From positions 1 through 50,703 of the forward strand of contig JAHDDL010000028.1 in assembly GCA_020629415.1 (NCBI GenBank): a stretch of 50,703 nucleotides of DNA, read 5' to 3'. This DNA comes from Maribacter sp. Lineage in GTDB: Bacteria; Bacteroidota; Bacteroidia; Flavobacteriales; Flavobacteriaceae. Within the stretch, counting starts at the first letter, position 1; each line of letters begins with the position of its first letter. Below the pieces are notes generated by a model. The model was not told the DNA's origin and made no database searches. It saw nothing but the letters and a program-made list of their open reading frames with translations. Shown one piece after another: positions 32,646 to 41,595 of this stretch. The translations under genes and the position numbers were made by a program.

Positions 32646-34499
32646 ATGATAAAAGTTCCCCAAATATCAAATGCTTCGTACCTAATTAGACAATTGCCAA
32701 CACCAACGGCGTTTATTGACACTAATTACAATATTGTTCAGACATCTGACAAGTGGTCTAGCATTTTTGACAAGAATGAATCGTGTAGCGACTCCAAAAG
32801 CTTATTTGCTGTATTCCCCAATTTAAGCCATAAATGGAAAATGGTATTAAATAATTGTTTTAAAGGAAATCCGCAACCCATGGGCATTCATCAATCTATT
32901 GACTGTACAGGTCATGAACAATGGTTTGAATGGACAAATGCACCATGGTATGATACGAACGAAAATATAGTAGGCGCAATAATTCAATTAAGTAATATTA
33001 CCGAAGCTGTCAACAATGAGCTAGAACTCAATAAAAAGGAATTACTTTTAGAGCAGCAAGCAGAAATCACCAAAATTGGTCGATGGGAATATAATATTGC
33101 CGAGAACAAATTATTCTGGTGTTCCACTACAAAATCTATTCATGAGGTTTCACCGGGTTTTCTACCAAATATTGAAACAGCCCTATTTTACTATAAAGAG
33201 GGCTATAGTAGAAACGCAATATCCATGGCGCTGTTTGAAGCGCAGAACAATGGTAAAGCCTGGAGTAATCTAAAACTTCAAATTATAACGGGCTCAGGAA
33301 AAGAAAAGTGGGTTATGGCCGGGGGAAAACCTATTTATAATAAAGGTAAAATGGTGGGTCTCATAGGTACTTTTCAAGATATTCACGAGCAAGTAGAAGC
33401 GGACATCAAGACTATAGATAACGAAAAATTATTAAGAACCTTGATCGACAATTTACCGGTCAATGTTTATATTAAAGATACCGAATCAAGAAAAGTCTTA
33501 ATCAACAAAGCAGAATGTGAATATTTAGGTGTCAACAACCCAAAAGACATCATTGGAAAAAATGATTTTCAACTGTATTCATATGAAGTTGCCAAAAAGT
33601 CAAGAGAAGAAGATTTAAAGGTTATGAACACCTTAAAACCAGTTATTGGAAAAGAAATAGTTAGAACTACTTTAAGCGGCAAGGAAACCTCTTTTTTAAG
33701 CTCTAAAATTCCACTTTTAAACAACAAGGGTATTGCATATGGTATAGTAGGCATCAGTTTGGACATTACACCTTTAAAGGAAAAGGAAAAAGAGCTTAGA
33801 AATATTATAAACATTGCATCTGTACAAAATAAAAAGCTTTTAAATTTCGCTCATATAGTTTCACACAACCTTCGTTCACACTCTGCCAATTTCTCAATGT
33901 TACTAAGCTTTTTAGAAAGCGAAAGTGATGAAAACGAAAAAAAGAGTATAATTAAAATGCTAACCAAAGCATCTAACAATCTTTTGGAGACACTAGATAA
34001 TTTAAACGAAGTGGTATCAATTAATACCAACACCAATATTGCCATCCAAAAAATGAACTTGAACAACAAGGTAGTTGATGTTTGCAAAAACCTTTCTCCT
34101 TTTATTTTAAACAGTAAAAGTAAAATTGAAAATATTATTCCTACGGATTTTGAAATTAAAACGGTACCTGCATATTTAGACAGTATTCTAACCAACTTTA
34201 TTTCTAATGCAATAAAATATAAACACCCAGAGAGACAAGGGCATATCATTCTAAGCGCTGAGAGGAAAGCGGGCTATGCAATTCTTTCCATAAAGGATAA
34301 CGGTCTAGGCATTGACCTGGAAAAATATGGAGAAAAGTTATTTGGAATGTATAAAACCTTTCATGACCATAAAGATGCCAGAGGAATAGGTCTGTACTTA
34401 ACAAAGAATCAAATAGATGCCATGAACGGTAAGGTAGAAGTTAGCAGCGAAGTAGGTAAAGGAACAGAATTTAAAATTTTTTTTAATGAAAAAAATTAA
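32646..34499 (+). CDS. PAS-domain sensor histidine kinase (second of a tandem pair)
   Basis: This 617-residue paralogue of the upstream kinase has the same plan: PAS-like segments at about 10-120 (TAFIDTNYNIVQTSDKW), 140-250 (KIGRWEYNIAENKLFW ... WVMAGGKPIYN) and 260-380 (LIDNLPVNVYIKDTESRKVL, a clear PAS_4/9 start). The phospho-acceptor His is at about 407 in AHIVSHNLRSH. N-box ILTNFISNAIKYK, G1 IKDNGLGIDLEKYG and G2 RGIGLYLTKNQ follow. The frame is open upstream to TTG at 32559, but ATG at 32646 matches the paralogue start. It overlaps the response-regulator gene by 14 nt, so the two are coupled. No membrane segment or HAMP is seen. Confidence 0.87.
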   Translation: MIKVPQISNASYLIRQLPTPTAFIDTNYNIVQTSDKWSSIFDKNESCSDSKSLFAVFPNLSHKWKMVLNNCFKGNPQPMGIHQSIDCTGHEQWFEWTNAPWYDTNENIVGAIIQLSNITEAVNNELELNKKELLLEQQAEITKIGRWEYNIAENKLFWCSTTKSIHEVSPGFLPNIETALFYYKEGYSRNAISMALFEAQNNGKAWSNLKLQIITGSGKEKWVMAGGKPIYNKGKMVGLIGTFQDIHEQVEADIKTIDNEKLLRTLIDNLPVNVYIKDTESRKVLINKAECEYLGVNNPKDIIGKNDFQLYSYEVAKKSREEDLKVMNTLKPVIGKEIVRTTLSGKETSFLSSKIPLLNNKGIAYGIVGISLDITPLKEKEKELRNIINIASVQNKKLLNFAHIVSHNLRSHSANFSMLLSFLESESDENEKKSIIKMLTKASNNLLETLDNLNEVVSINTNTNIAIQKMNLNNKVVDVCKNLSPFILNSKSKIENIIPTDFEIKTVPAYLDSILTNFISNAIKYKHPERQGHIILSAERKAGYAILSIKDNGLGIDLEKYGEKLFGMYKTFHDHKDARGIGLYLTKNQIDAMNGKVEVSSEVGKGTEFKIFFNEKN

Positions 34500-34890
34500 T
34501 GATATCACTATAATTGATGACGACGCTATTACCGTGTTCGGTTTACGAAAATTAATATCATCAAGTGTTGACTGTAGCTCAATAGAATCATATGATAACG
34601 GCAAAATAGCATTAGACGCAATGACGGAGTTTTTTGAAAATGGACAAAAAATTCCACAAGTCATTTTTTTAGATATCAATATGCCTATAATGGATGGATG
34701 GGAGTTTTTAGAAGCTTTTATTAAAATTCCTATTAAAGATAAAATTAGAATAAATATCGTTACTTCTTCAATTGATCCTTTTGATAAAAAGCAATGGGAA
34801 AATTATAAAAGTAAAAGCCATCATTTAATTACCTTCAATCAAAAACCTATTGATAGAAATAAAATATCAGAAATTACACAAGTAGCTTAA
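34486..34890 (+). CDS. Single-domain response regulator (CheY-like)
   Basis: The 134-residue receiver domain alone: acidic pocket IIDDDAIT (Asp11-13), phospho-acceptor Asp63 in FLDINMPIMDGWEF, Thr/Ser switch at IVTSSID, and the conserved Lys in FNQKPIDR. No DNA-binding or enzyme output domain is attached, so it must act by protein contact or as a phosphate shuttle. Its ATG lies inside the end of the second kinase gene (14-nt overlap), so it is the evident partner of the kinase pair. This receiver subgroup is common next to HNLR-type kinases in flavobacteria. Confidence 0.9.
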   Translation: MKKINDITIIDDDAITVFGLRKLISSSVDCSSIESYDNGKIALDAMTEFFENGQKIPQVIFLDINMPIMDGWEFLEAFIKIPIKDKIRINIVTSSIDPFDKKQWENYKSKSHHLITFNQKPIDRNKISEITQVA

Positions 34891-34958
34891 GGCAATAAAA
34901 GTATTGATTATTTTTACATTCAGTTCATGGTATTAATTGCCTTTGTAATTGTCTGTTT

Positions 34959-36698
34959 ATGAAAAATATATCATTCATCTTTTTAGCACTATTAATTTTC
35001 TCTTGTGAAAGTAAAGTTGTGAATACTAAAACAGATTTTCTTACTCCTTTTGAAGTTTCAAACAAAAAAGAGACTGCAACCTATAACGAGGTCATAGATT
35101 TTTACATAAAACTATCCAAAGAATTTTCATCGATCAATATACAAACCATTGGCAATACTGACAGCGGTGAGCCTTTGCATGTTGTCACCTATAGTCCAAA
35201 AGGAGATTTTGATTACAAAAAACTTAGCGAGACCAATACCATGATGTTAATCAACAATGGTATACACCCTGGTGAAAGTGACGGTATTGATGCTACAATG
35301 TTGTTATTTAGAGATTTGGCCGGCAATGAAATTAAAACACCACAGAAAACTATAATAGCTACAATTCCTATATATAATGTAGGAGGGGCGCTCAATAGGA
35401 ACAGTACTACTCGTGCCAACCAAAACGGACCATTGGAATATGGTTTTAGAGGCAATGCAAAAAACTACGATTTAAATAGAGATTTCATTAAAACCGATAC
35501 CAAGAACGCCAAGACATTTGCAAAAATTTTTCATCTCATAAATCCTGATATTTTTATAGACAACCATGTAAGCAATGGTGCGGATTACCAATACACACTT
35601 ACACATTTATTTACGCAACATAATAAATTGGGCGGTGAATTAGGTGAATACGTTCATGGCTCATTAATGCCTCAACTACAAGATTCTTTATCAAAAGCCA
35701 ATTGGGATATTACCCCATATGTTAATGTATTCAATAGTCCACCTGAAAATGGTTTTCAACAATTTATGGACCACCCAAGATATTCTACAGGTTATACCAC
35801 ATTATTCAATACCGTAGGCATGATGGTAGAGACACATATGTTAAAACCATACCACATGCGTGTAGAAGGTACCTATCAACTAATGAAAAACATGATTTCC
35901 ATTGCCGAAAACGATGGCAGTAAAATAAAAAACTTAAGAAATGCGGCATTTTCAAAGAACAGCAAAAAAGAACATTACCCTATTTCCTGGACAGTTGACG
36001 CTACCAAAAATTCCAAGTATATATTCAAAGGCTATCGGGCAGATACAATTATTAGTGATGTTACAGGATCAACTAGACTTAAATACAACCGAAATTTTCC
36101 GATTGAAAAAGAAGTAATCTACCAAGATTATTATATGGCTACAGACTCCGTTAAAATTCCTAAAGCGTATGTATTGGGCAAACAGTGGGAAAATATTATA
36201 GAAAAATTAAATCTGAACAAAATTACGTATTCCACGCTTAAAAAAGATTCGGCCATAACAGTAGAGAGCTATAGGATAAATGAATACCAGACTTACACAT
36301 CACCTTATGAAGGACATTACCCACATTACAATACAACCGTAACTAAAACCGAGGAGAATAAAGTTTTCTTGGTAGGAGATATTATTATACCAACAGATCA
36401 GCCAGGTTTTAGATATATTTTAGAAACTTTAGAACCTTCTGCCGTAGATTCATTTTTTAATTGGAATTATTTTGACACCATTCTTCAACAAAAAGAAGGT
36501 TTCTCTCCATATGTTTTTGAAGATACCGCACTAAAACTTTTAGAGACAGATTCTATTCTTAAGGCAGAATTTGATCATAAAAAAATGCATGAACCAGATT
36601 TCAACCAAAACTGGTACATGCAATTAGATTGGCTTTTTAAAAAAAGTAACCTTTATGAAAAGGCACATTTACAATATCCGGTCTATAGAATAAAGTAA
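34959..36698 (+). CDS. M14-family zinc carboxypeptidase, exported
   Basis: The 579-residue protein has an N-terminal lipoprotein-type signal (MKNISFIFLALLIFSC, lipobox IFSC). The M14 fold is indicated by NNGIHPGESDGID (HxxE zinc ligands in HPGE), the substrate Arg/Asn region NYDLNRDFI, DIFIDNHVSNG (third zinc ligand His), and VETHMLKPYH with the presumed catalytic Glu. The region after about 330 is an added C-terminal part of unknown function. These enzymes cut C-terminal residues from peptides, or amide bonds in cell-wall or conjugate substrates. The gene is monocistronic, convergent with the NUDIX gene, which ends 6 nt away. Confidence 0.88.
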   Translation: MKNISFIFLALLIFSCESKVVNTKTDFLTPFEVSNKKETATYNEVIDFYIKLSKEFSSINIQTIGNTDSGEPLHVVTYSPKGDFDYKKLSETNTMMLINNGIHPGESDGIDATMLLFRDLAGNEIKTPQKTIIATIPIYNVGGALNRNSTTRANQNGPLEYGFRGNAKNYDLNRDFIKTDTKNAKTFAKIFHLINPDIFIDNHVSNGADYQYTLTHLFTQHNKLGGELGEYVHGSLMPQLQDSLSKANWDITPYVNVFNSPPENGFQQFMDHPRYSTGYTTLFNTVGMMVETHMLKPYHMRVEGTYQLMKNMISIAENDGSKIKNLRNAAFSKNSKKEHYPISWTVDATKNSKYIFKGYRADTIISDVTGSTRLKYNRNFPIEKEVIYQDYYMATDSVKIPKAYVLGKQWENIIEKLNLNKITYSTLKKDSAITVESYRINEYQTYTSPYEGHYPHYNTTVTKTEENKVFLVGDIIIPTDQPGFRYILETLEPSAVDSFFNWNYFDTILQQKEGFSPYVFEDTALKLLETDSILKAEFDHKKMHEPDFNQNWYMQLDWLFKKSNLYEKAHLQYPVYRIK

Positions 36699-36704
36699 TA
36701 GACG

Positions 36705-37295
36705 TTAATCTTTCCCAAATAAAATTTTGATGTTGGCATAAGAATTTTCTAGTGCTTTTTCTATTTTATCAGGCCCTTTCCATCTTACCTTAAAGATACC
36801 CTCCTTTTTTTCAGGTTTTAATTTGCCCTCAAAATTAGTACGCATCTCATACCAATAAACCTGCTTTAGTTTATTAACGCCATTACGCTTAAATATATGA
36901 TATGTTGTTCTAATGTAACGATCTATAACAAGACCTTTTACACCGGTTTCTTCTTCTACTTCACGAACGGCACATTCCTCAATAGATTCCCCTTTGTCCA
37001 ATTTGCCCTTAGGTAAATCCCATTTATCGTTTCGGTAAATAAAAAGTACTTTCCCCTCTCTATTTTTAACGACACCCCCACCGGCAATAACCAAAGGAAC
37101 GACTTGAGTGAATTTTTTTAAAATTTCATCGTAATTAGGATGATAAATAAACGCTTCCCTCAACTTCTCCTTTCTCAATGAAGTAATTGCCTCCTCAATA
37201 GATTCTTGATTTAAAGAATAATACTCTCCATTTGTTGTGTCAGAGAGTTTATTTGTCAAAATCAAAGGCAATTCATTAACAAAAACTTTATACAT
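36705..37295 (-). CDS. NUDIX hydrolase
   Basis: The protein has 196 residues from ATG at 37295. A complete Nudix box starts at GKLDKGESIEE and ends REVEEETG (form Gx5Ex7REUxEExGU), preceded by YRNDKWDLPKGKLD, and a distinctive N-terminal region (about 1-70) starting MYKVFVNELPLILT. Nudix enzymes hydrolyse nucleoside diphosphate derivatives; this DLPKGKLDKGE type resembles diadenosine polyphosphate or diphosphoinositol hydrolases but the substrate is unknown. The frame can start further upstream at 37322, which would overlap pyrE; the inner start, 7 nt from the pyrE ATG, is preferred. Confidence 0.87.
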   Translation of the reverse strand: MYKVFVNELPLILTNKLSDTTNGEYYSLNQESIEEAITSLRKEKLREAFIYHPNYDEILKKFTQVVPLVIAGGGVVKNREGKVLFIYRNDKWDLPKGKLDKGESIEECAVREVEEETGVKGLVIDRYIRTTYHIFKRNGVNKLKQVYWYEMRTNFEGKLKPEKKEGIFKVRWKGPDKIEKALENSYANIKILFGKD

Positions 37296-37298
37296 TTG
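37291..37298 (+). promoter_or_regulatory. -7 box of pyrE, overlapping the NUDIX start codon
   Basis: A perfect TACATTTG lies 4 nt before the pyrE ATG at 37303. Transcription would start at or just past the ATG, giving a leaderless or near-leaderless mRNA. Its first bases include the start codon of the divergent NUDIX gene. No good -33 element is found at 19 nt, so the promoter is tentative. Confidence 0.4.
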
Positions 37299-37302
37299 CG
37301 TT

Positions 37303-37947
37303 ATGGTTTTAGACAAAAACACTGCAAAAAAAACAGCAGAGCTTCTCTTGCAAATTAATGCAATAAAATTGAAACCCGAAAATCCTTTTACATGGGCCTC
37401 GGGCTGGAAATCTCCTATATATTGCGATAATAGAATTTTACTTTCTTATCCTATTATAAGAAACTACGTTCGTGATGAAATGGCAAAGCAGGTAGAGCAA
37501 CTTTACGGCAAGCCAGATTGTATTGTAGGTGTAGCTACAGGCGCAATTGGAATTGGAGCTTTAGTTGCCGACAAACTTAATTTACCGTTTGTTTACGTTA
37601 GGCCTGAACCTAAATCACATGGTCGACAAAATCAAATAGAAGGTCATTTAGAAGCCCACCAAACAGTAGTGGTTATAGAAGATTTGATCAGCACCGGAAA
37701 AAGTAGCCTTAACGCTGTAAAAGCACTAAAGGCGGTAGATGCCAAAGTAAAGGGTATGTTGGCAATTTTTACATATGGTTTTGAAACTGCCGATTCTAAC
37801 TTTAAAGAAGAACATACAAAGTTGCATACTTTAAGTAGTTATGATTATTTAATTGAACAGGCATCTGACACAGGCTACGTCAAAGAAGAGCAACTAATTA
37901 CATTAAAGCAATGGAGGAAAGATCCTTCAAAATGGACAAATAAATAA
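37303..37947 (+). CDS. pyrE: Orotate phosphoribosyltransferase
   Basis: The 214-residue enzyme makes OMP from orotate and PRPP in pyrimidine synthesis. Motifs: NPFTWASGWKSPIYCDNR (substrate region), FVYVRPEPKSHGRQNQIEG (flexible catalytic loop with Lys and Arg/His) and VVVIEDLISTGKSSLNAV (PRPP-binding motif). The open frame begins at 37237, but the first 22 residues are antisense to the NUDIX gene and not family-like; MVLDKNTAKKTAELLLQ is the normal start. The SRPBCC gene follows after 2 nt. Confidence 0.95.
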   Translation: MVLDKNTAKKTAELLLQINAIKLKPENPFTWASGWKSPIYCDNRILLSYPIIRNYVRDEMAKQVEQLYGKPDCIVGVATGAIGIGALVADKLNLPFVYVRPEPKSHGRQNQIEGHLEAHQTVVVIEDLISTGKSSLNAVKALKAVDAKVKGMLAIFTYGFETADSNFKEEHTKLHTLSSYDYLIEQASDTGYVKEEQLITLKQWRKDPSKWTNK

Positions 37948-37949
37948 CT

Positions 37950-38342
37950 ATGTTTATAGAAACACCAAAGGCAGAAATATCAAAAAATAAAGAAGAAACC
38001 TTTAACTTCTTGAACGACCTGCCTAATTTTAGATTGTTAATGCCTGAAAATATTGACAAATTCGAAGTTTTAAATGAAAATAGATTTCTTTTCGCACTAA
38101 AAGGAATGCCAGAAATTGTATTGGAGAAAAAAGAGCAAACACCGTTCAACCAAATTGTTTTAGGTGCTGCAAGTGAAAAACTACCATTTACCTTAACTGC
38201 GGATATTATAGAAATAGATGCCGATAAAAGCGAGGTTGTTCTAAGTTTTAAAGGTGAATTCAATGCAATGATGGCCATGATGATCAAAAAACCGATTACA
38301 AATTTCATCAATACCCTATCAACAAATTTGGGCAAAGTCTAA
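37950..38342 (+). CDS. SRPBCC-fold (polyketide cyclase/START-like) protein
   Basis: The 130-residue protein looks like a small SRPBCC/START-like domain: an N-terminal strand (MFIETPKAEISKN), helix EETFNFLNDLPNFRLLMPEN, beta-sheet with internal repeats, and a long C-terminal helix (NAMMAMMIKKPITNFINTLS). Such folds form a hydrophobic pocket for lipids or other ligands. It follows pyrE by 2 nt, so it is cotranscribed, and this pairing is frequent in flavobacteria as far as I recall. Its 3' end overlaps the convergent birA gene by 4 nt. The ligand is unknown. Confidence 0.75.
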   Translation: MFIETPKAEISKNKEETFNFLNDLPNFRLLMPENIDKFEVLNENRFLFALKGMPEIVLEKKEQTPFNQIVLGAASEKLPFTLTADIIEIDADKSEVVLSFKGEFNAMMAMMIKKPITNFINTLSTNLGKV

Positions 38343-39070
38343 TACAACAAACGTATTTCCTTTAACCCATATTCCAATAAATTACCATTTTCATGTTTTA
38401 CCACTAATTTACCGCCAATAGAAACTTCTTCTATTGTGCCGGTAAAGCGTGAATCATCTTCTTTTAGAAAAGTACTGACCTTACCTATTCTGAACAGTTT
38501 AGAATGATACTGAGCATATAATTCTTCCTCTAAACTATCTATAGGTTTGTTTAAATACAAATGCAACTGTTCAATTATTGAATAAAATACCGAATCTAGA
38601 TTAAAATCAGTGCCCACAATATTTTTCATAGAAGATGCATTTGGTGCATTTCTAAATACTTCTTGGTTAACATTTAATCCAAATCCTATAATTGTGCGCT
38701 TAATTTTTGAACCCGACAAAATATTTTCTATTAAGATACCTCCTATTTTAGAATTACCTGACAGAATGTCGTTAGGCCATTTTATACTTAAATCAGGTAT
38801 TGCCAACCGGTTTAAAGCATCTATTATTGCAAGTGACACACAAACACTTATTAAAAAAACACGTTGTAAGGGCACATTGATATCATTTTTCAATACGCTG
38901 AAAGCTAGATTCTTATAAGGCTCAGACTCCCATTTAGCACTCATTTGCCCCCTACCGGAAGTTTGGTTTGCAGTACTAATTACAGTAAAATCTTCCAATA
39001 CTTTATTAAATGACAAATCTTTTAAATAGGTGTTCGTAGATTGCGTGGCATCAAGTTTGATTATTTGCAT
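38339..39070 (-). CDS. birA: Biotin--[acetyl-CoA-carboxylase] ligase
   Basis: The 243-residue enzyme lacks an N-terminal helix-turn-helix, so it is a class I (non-repressor) BirA. It has SGRGQMSAKWES (GRGxxxxxW biotinyl-AMP loop), LSIKWPNDILSGNSKIGGIL with the catalytic Lys, and GFGLNVNQ. A short C-terminal SH3-like domain follows (TGTIEEVSIGGKLVV). It attaches biotin to the biotin carboxyl carrier protein. It is divergent from rsfS with a gap of 93 nt. Confidence 0.93.
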   Translation of the reverse strand: MQIIKLDATQSTNTYLKDLSFNKVLEDFTVISTANQTSGRGQMSAKWESEPYKNLAFSVLKNDINVPLQRVFLISVCVSLAIIDALNRLAIPDLSIKWPNDILSGNSKIGGILIENILSGSKIKRTIIGFGLNVNQEVFRNAPNASSMKNIVGTDFNLDSVFYSIIEQLHLYLNKPIDSLEEELYAQYHSKLFRIGKVSTFLKEDDSRFTGTIEEVSIGGKLVVKHENGNLLEYGLKEIRLLY

Positions 39071-39136
39071 TTACTGTTCTTATTGTGAATCTTTAATGTA
39101 TTGTTAAAAACTAGTCCTAAAAGAACAAAAAAATAA

Positions 39137-39144
39137 TAACTTTG
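39137..39144 (+). promoter_or_regulatory. -7 box of the rsfS-ftsH operon
   Basis: A perfect TAACTTTG lies 19 nt before the rsfS ATG, giving a leader of about 12-14 nt. There is no clear TTTG at the -33 position. Confidence 0.5.
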
Positions 39145-39163
39145 TAAAAACTAAAATTTTTGA

Positions 39164-39538
39164 ATGCAGGAAAATAAAACTAGCAAAGATGAGTTAATTG
39201 CATTAATAATTCAGGGAATTGACGAAGTAAAAGGTCACAACATCAACCTATTAGATTTAAGAGAAATTGAGAATACCGTTTGTGATTACTTCATAGTTTG
39301 TAACGGTACTTCGAATACGCATGTAAATGCTATTGTAGGTTCTATTCAAAAAACAGTAAGTAAAGCGATTCAAGACAAACCTTGGCACGTAGAAGGCGAA
39401 GACAATGCCGAATGGGTACTTATGGACTACGTTAATGTAGTTGTTCATATCTTCCAAAAGCAAGTAAGAGAATTTTATGATATAGAAGGTTTATGGGGAG
39501 ATGCAAAATTCACAACTATAGAAAGTAGCGTAAATTAA
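39164..39538 (+). CDS. rsfS: Ribosome silencing factor RsfS
   Basis: The 124-residue protein is of the RsfS/DUF143 family: DELIALIIQGIDEVKGHNI, then LREIENTVCDYFIVCNGTSN (the conserved D-x-F-V-I-C segment), and WHVEGEDNAEWVLMDYVNVVVHIF (WxxxG...W.L.D...VVHIF). RsfS binds uL14 and blocks subunit joining during starvation. It is the first gene of a cluster with ftsH 12 nt downstream. Confidence 0.95.
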   Translation: MQENKTSKDELIALIIQGIDEVKGHNINLLDLREIENTVCDYFIVCNGTSNTHVNAIVGSIQKTVSKAIQDKPWHVEGEDNAEWVLMDYVNVVVHIFQKQVREFYDIEGLWGDAKFTTIESSVN

Positions 39539-39550
39539 TAAAAAATTAAA

Positions 39551-41554
39551 ATGGCAAAAGAAAACAAAACAAATCCGAAAAAACCAAAGTTTAGTTCTTG
39601 GTGGATTTATGGATTGGTAGCAGTATTACTTATTGGATTTCAATTATTCAATAGTGATGACCTAGCTAGCACACAAAAAACGACTACTTCAGAATTACAG
39701 CAGTATTTAAGAAATGGTGATGTCAAAAAAGTATTGATCATTACCAACACCAATCAAGCAAAGGTTTTTTTAACCGATGATGCTATTGCAAAAGAAGTTC
39801 ACAAAGATGTGAACGAGAAGTCTTTTCTTCCATCATCCGGCAATGTACCTCAGTACACTTTAGATTATGGTGACCTTCAAATATTTCAGAATGAAATCAC
39901 TGAAATCAAAAAAGAAAACAATTTAGATACAATCATTGAATTTGGTAAGGAATCTACTGCTATTTTAGATTTCTTGTTATCGCTTTTACCGTTTGTATTG
40001 ATTATAGGTATTTGGATCTATTTAATGCGTAGAATGTCTGGCGGCGGCGGCGGCGGTGCCGGAGGTCAGATTTTTAATATAGGCAAGTCTAAAGCAAAAT
40101 TATTTGACGAAAAGACAGATACAAGAACTTCATTTAAAGACGTTGCCGGATTAGAAGGTGCAAAAGAAGAAGTTGAAGAGATCGTAGAATTCTTAAGAAA
40201 CCCGGACAAGTATACCTCATTAGGTGGTAAAATACCAAAAGGTGCATTACTTGTAGGACCTCCAGGTACTGGTAAAACACTATTGGCCAAGGCCGTTGCT
40301 GGTGAAGCTAAGGTTCCTTTCTTCTCGTTATCCGGTTCAGATTTCGTAGAAATGTTCGTAGGTGTTGGTGCATCTAGAGTACGTGACTTGTTCAAGCAAG
40401 CAAAAGACAAATCTCCTGCCATTATATTTATTGATGAGATCGATGCCATTGGTAGAGCAAGAGGTAAAAACAATTTTACGGGATCTAATGATGAACGTGA
40501 AAATACATTGAACCAGTTATTGACCGAAATGGATGGTTTTGGCACCAATACAAACGTAATTGTACTTGCAGCAACCAACCGTGCAGATGTATTGGATAAA
40601 GCATTAATGCGTGCCGGTAGATTTGACAGACAAATCTACGTGGATCTTCCAGATATTCGTGAGCGTAAGGAAATTTTTGAAGTTCATTTAAGACCTATCA
40701 AAACTGCAGAAACGTTAGATTTAGATTTCTTGGCAAGACAAACGCCTGGTTTCTCTGGTGCAGATATTGCAAATGTTTGTAACGAAGCTGCGCTAATTGC
40801 AGCTCGTAATGAGAAAAAAGCGGTTACAAAGCAAGATTTCTTAGATGCGGTCGATAGAATCGTTGGTGGTCTAGAAAAGAAAAATAAAATTATTACTCCT
40901 GGTGAGAAAGAAACCATTGCTTATCATGAGGCTGGTCACGCAACCACTAGTTGGATGTTGGAGCACGCCGCTCCTTTAGTAAAAGTTACCATAGTACCAA
41001 GAGGACAATCATTAGGTGCTGCATGGTATTTACCGGAAGAGCGCTTAATTGTTAGGCCAGAACAAATGTTGGACGAAATGTGTGCAACTATGGGCGGTAG
41101 AGCTGCTGAAAAAGTGATTTTCAATAAAATTTCTACAGGCGCCTTAAGTGACTTGGAGAAAGTAACCAAGCAGGCTAGAGCAATGGTTACTATTTATGGA
41201 CTTAATGATGAAATTGGTAATATCACCTATTATGATTCATCTGGTCAAGATTCTTACGGTTTCTCAAAACCTTACAGTGAAGACACTGCGCGTAAAATAG
41301 ATGCAGAAATTTCAAAAATAATTGAAGAGCAGTATCAACGTGCTATCAAGGTTTTAACTGAGAATAAAGATAAACTTACCACTTTAGCTGAAAGATTATT
41401 AGAGAAAGAGGTTATCTTTAAGGAAGATTTAGAAAAAATCTTTGGCAAGCGAAATTTCGAAAAGGATATTTTAGCTTTAGAAAACGAGAAGAAACTTAAG
41501 GAAGAAGAGGACAACAAATCTACGGAAGAGCAAGAAATTACAGAGAATAAGTAA
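39551..41554 (+). CDS. ftsH: ATP-dependent zinc metalloprotease FtsH
   Basis: The 667-residue protein has two membrane helices (about 16-33 and 140-158) enclosing a periplasmic domain, a Gly-rich linker (SGGGGGGAGGQ), then the AAA+ domain: Walker A VGPPGTGKTLL, Walker B AIIFIDEIDAIG, the second-region-of-homology ATNRADVLDKALMRAGRFDR, and the pore motif around VEMFVG. The C-terminal protease has the zinc site HEAGH. The tail is highly charged (EENKKLKEEEDN-like). FtsH degrades unfolded or regulatory membrane proteins, and is central to quality control. Confidence 0.97.
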   Translation: MAKENKTNPKKPKFSSWWIYGLVAVLLIGFQLFNSDDLASTQKTTTSELQQYLRNGDVKKVLIITNTNQAKVFLTDDAIAKEVHKDVNEKSFLPSSGNVPQYTLDYGDLQIFQNEITEIKKENNLDTIIEFGKESTAILDFLLSLLPFVLIIGIWIYLMRRMSGGGGGGAGGQIFNIGKSKAKLFDEKTDTRTSFKDVAGLEGAKEEVEEIVEFLRNPDKYTSLGGKIPKGALLVGPPGTGKTLLAKAVAGEAKVPFFSLSGSDFVEMFVGVGASRVRDLFKQAKDKSPAIIFIDEIDAIGRARGKNNFTGSNDERENTLNQLLTEMDGFGTNTNVIVLAATNRADVLDKALMRAGRFDRQIYVDLPDIRERKEIFEVHLRPIKTAETLDLDFLARQTPGFSGADIANVCNEAALIAARNEKKAVTKQDFLDAVDRIVGGLEKKNKIITPGEKETIAYHEAGHATTSWMLEHAAPLVKVTIVPRGQSLGAAWYLPEERLIVRPEQMLDEMCATMGGRAAEKVIFNKISTGALSDLEKVTKQARAMVTIYGLNDEIGNITYYDSSGQDSYGFSKPYSEDTARKIDAEISKIIEEQYQRAIKVLTENKDKLTTLAERLLEKEVIFKEDLEKIFGKRNFEKDILALENEKKLKEEEDNKSTEEQEITENK

Positions 41555-41595
41555 AATTGCAGTACTTTAGATTAGCAATTATTTCAATAACGTAA

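Noticed and set aside
40066-40578. Minus-strand 170-aa ORF opposite ftsH
   Set aside because: It mirrors the highly conserved AAA+ domain of ftsH and has no family features.
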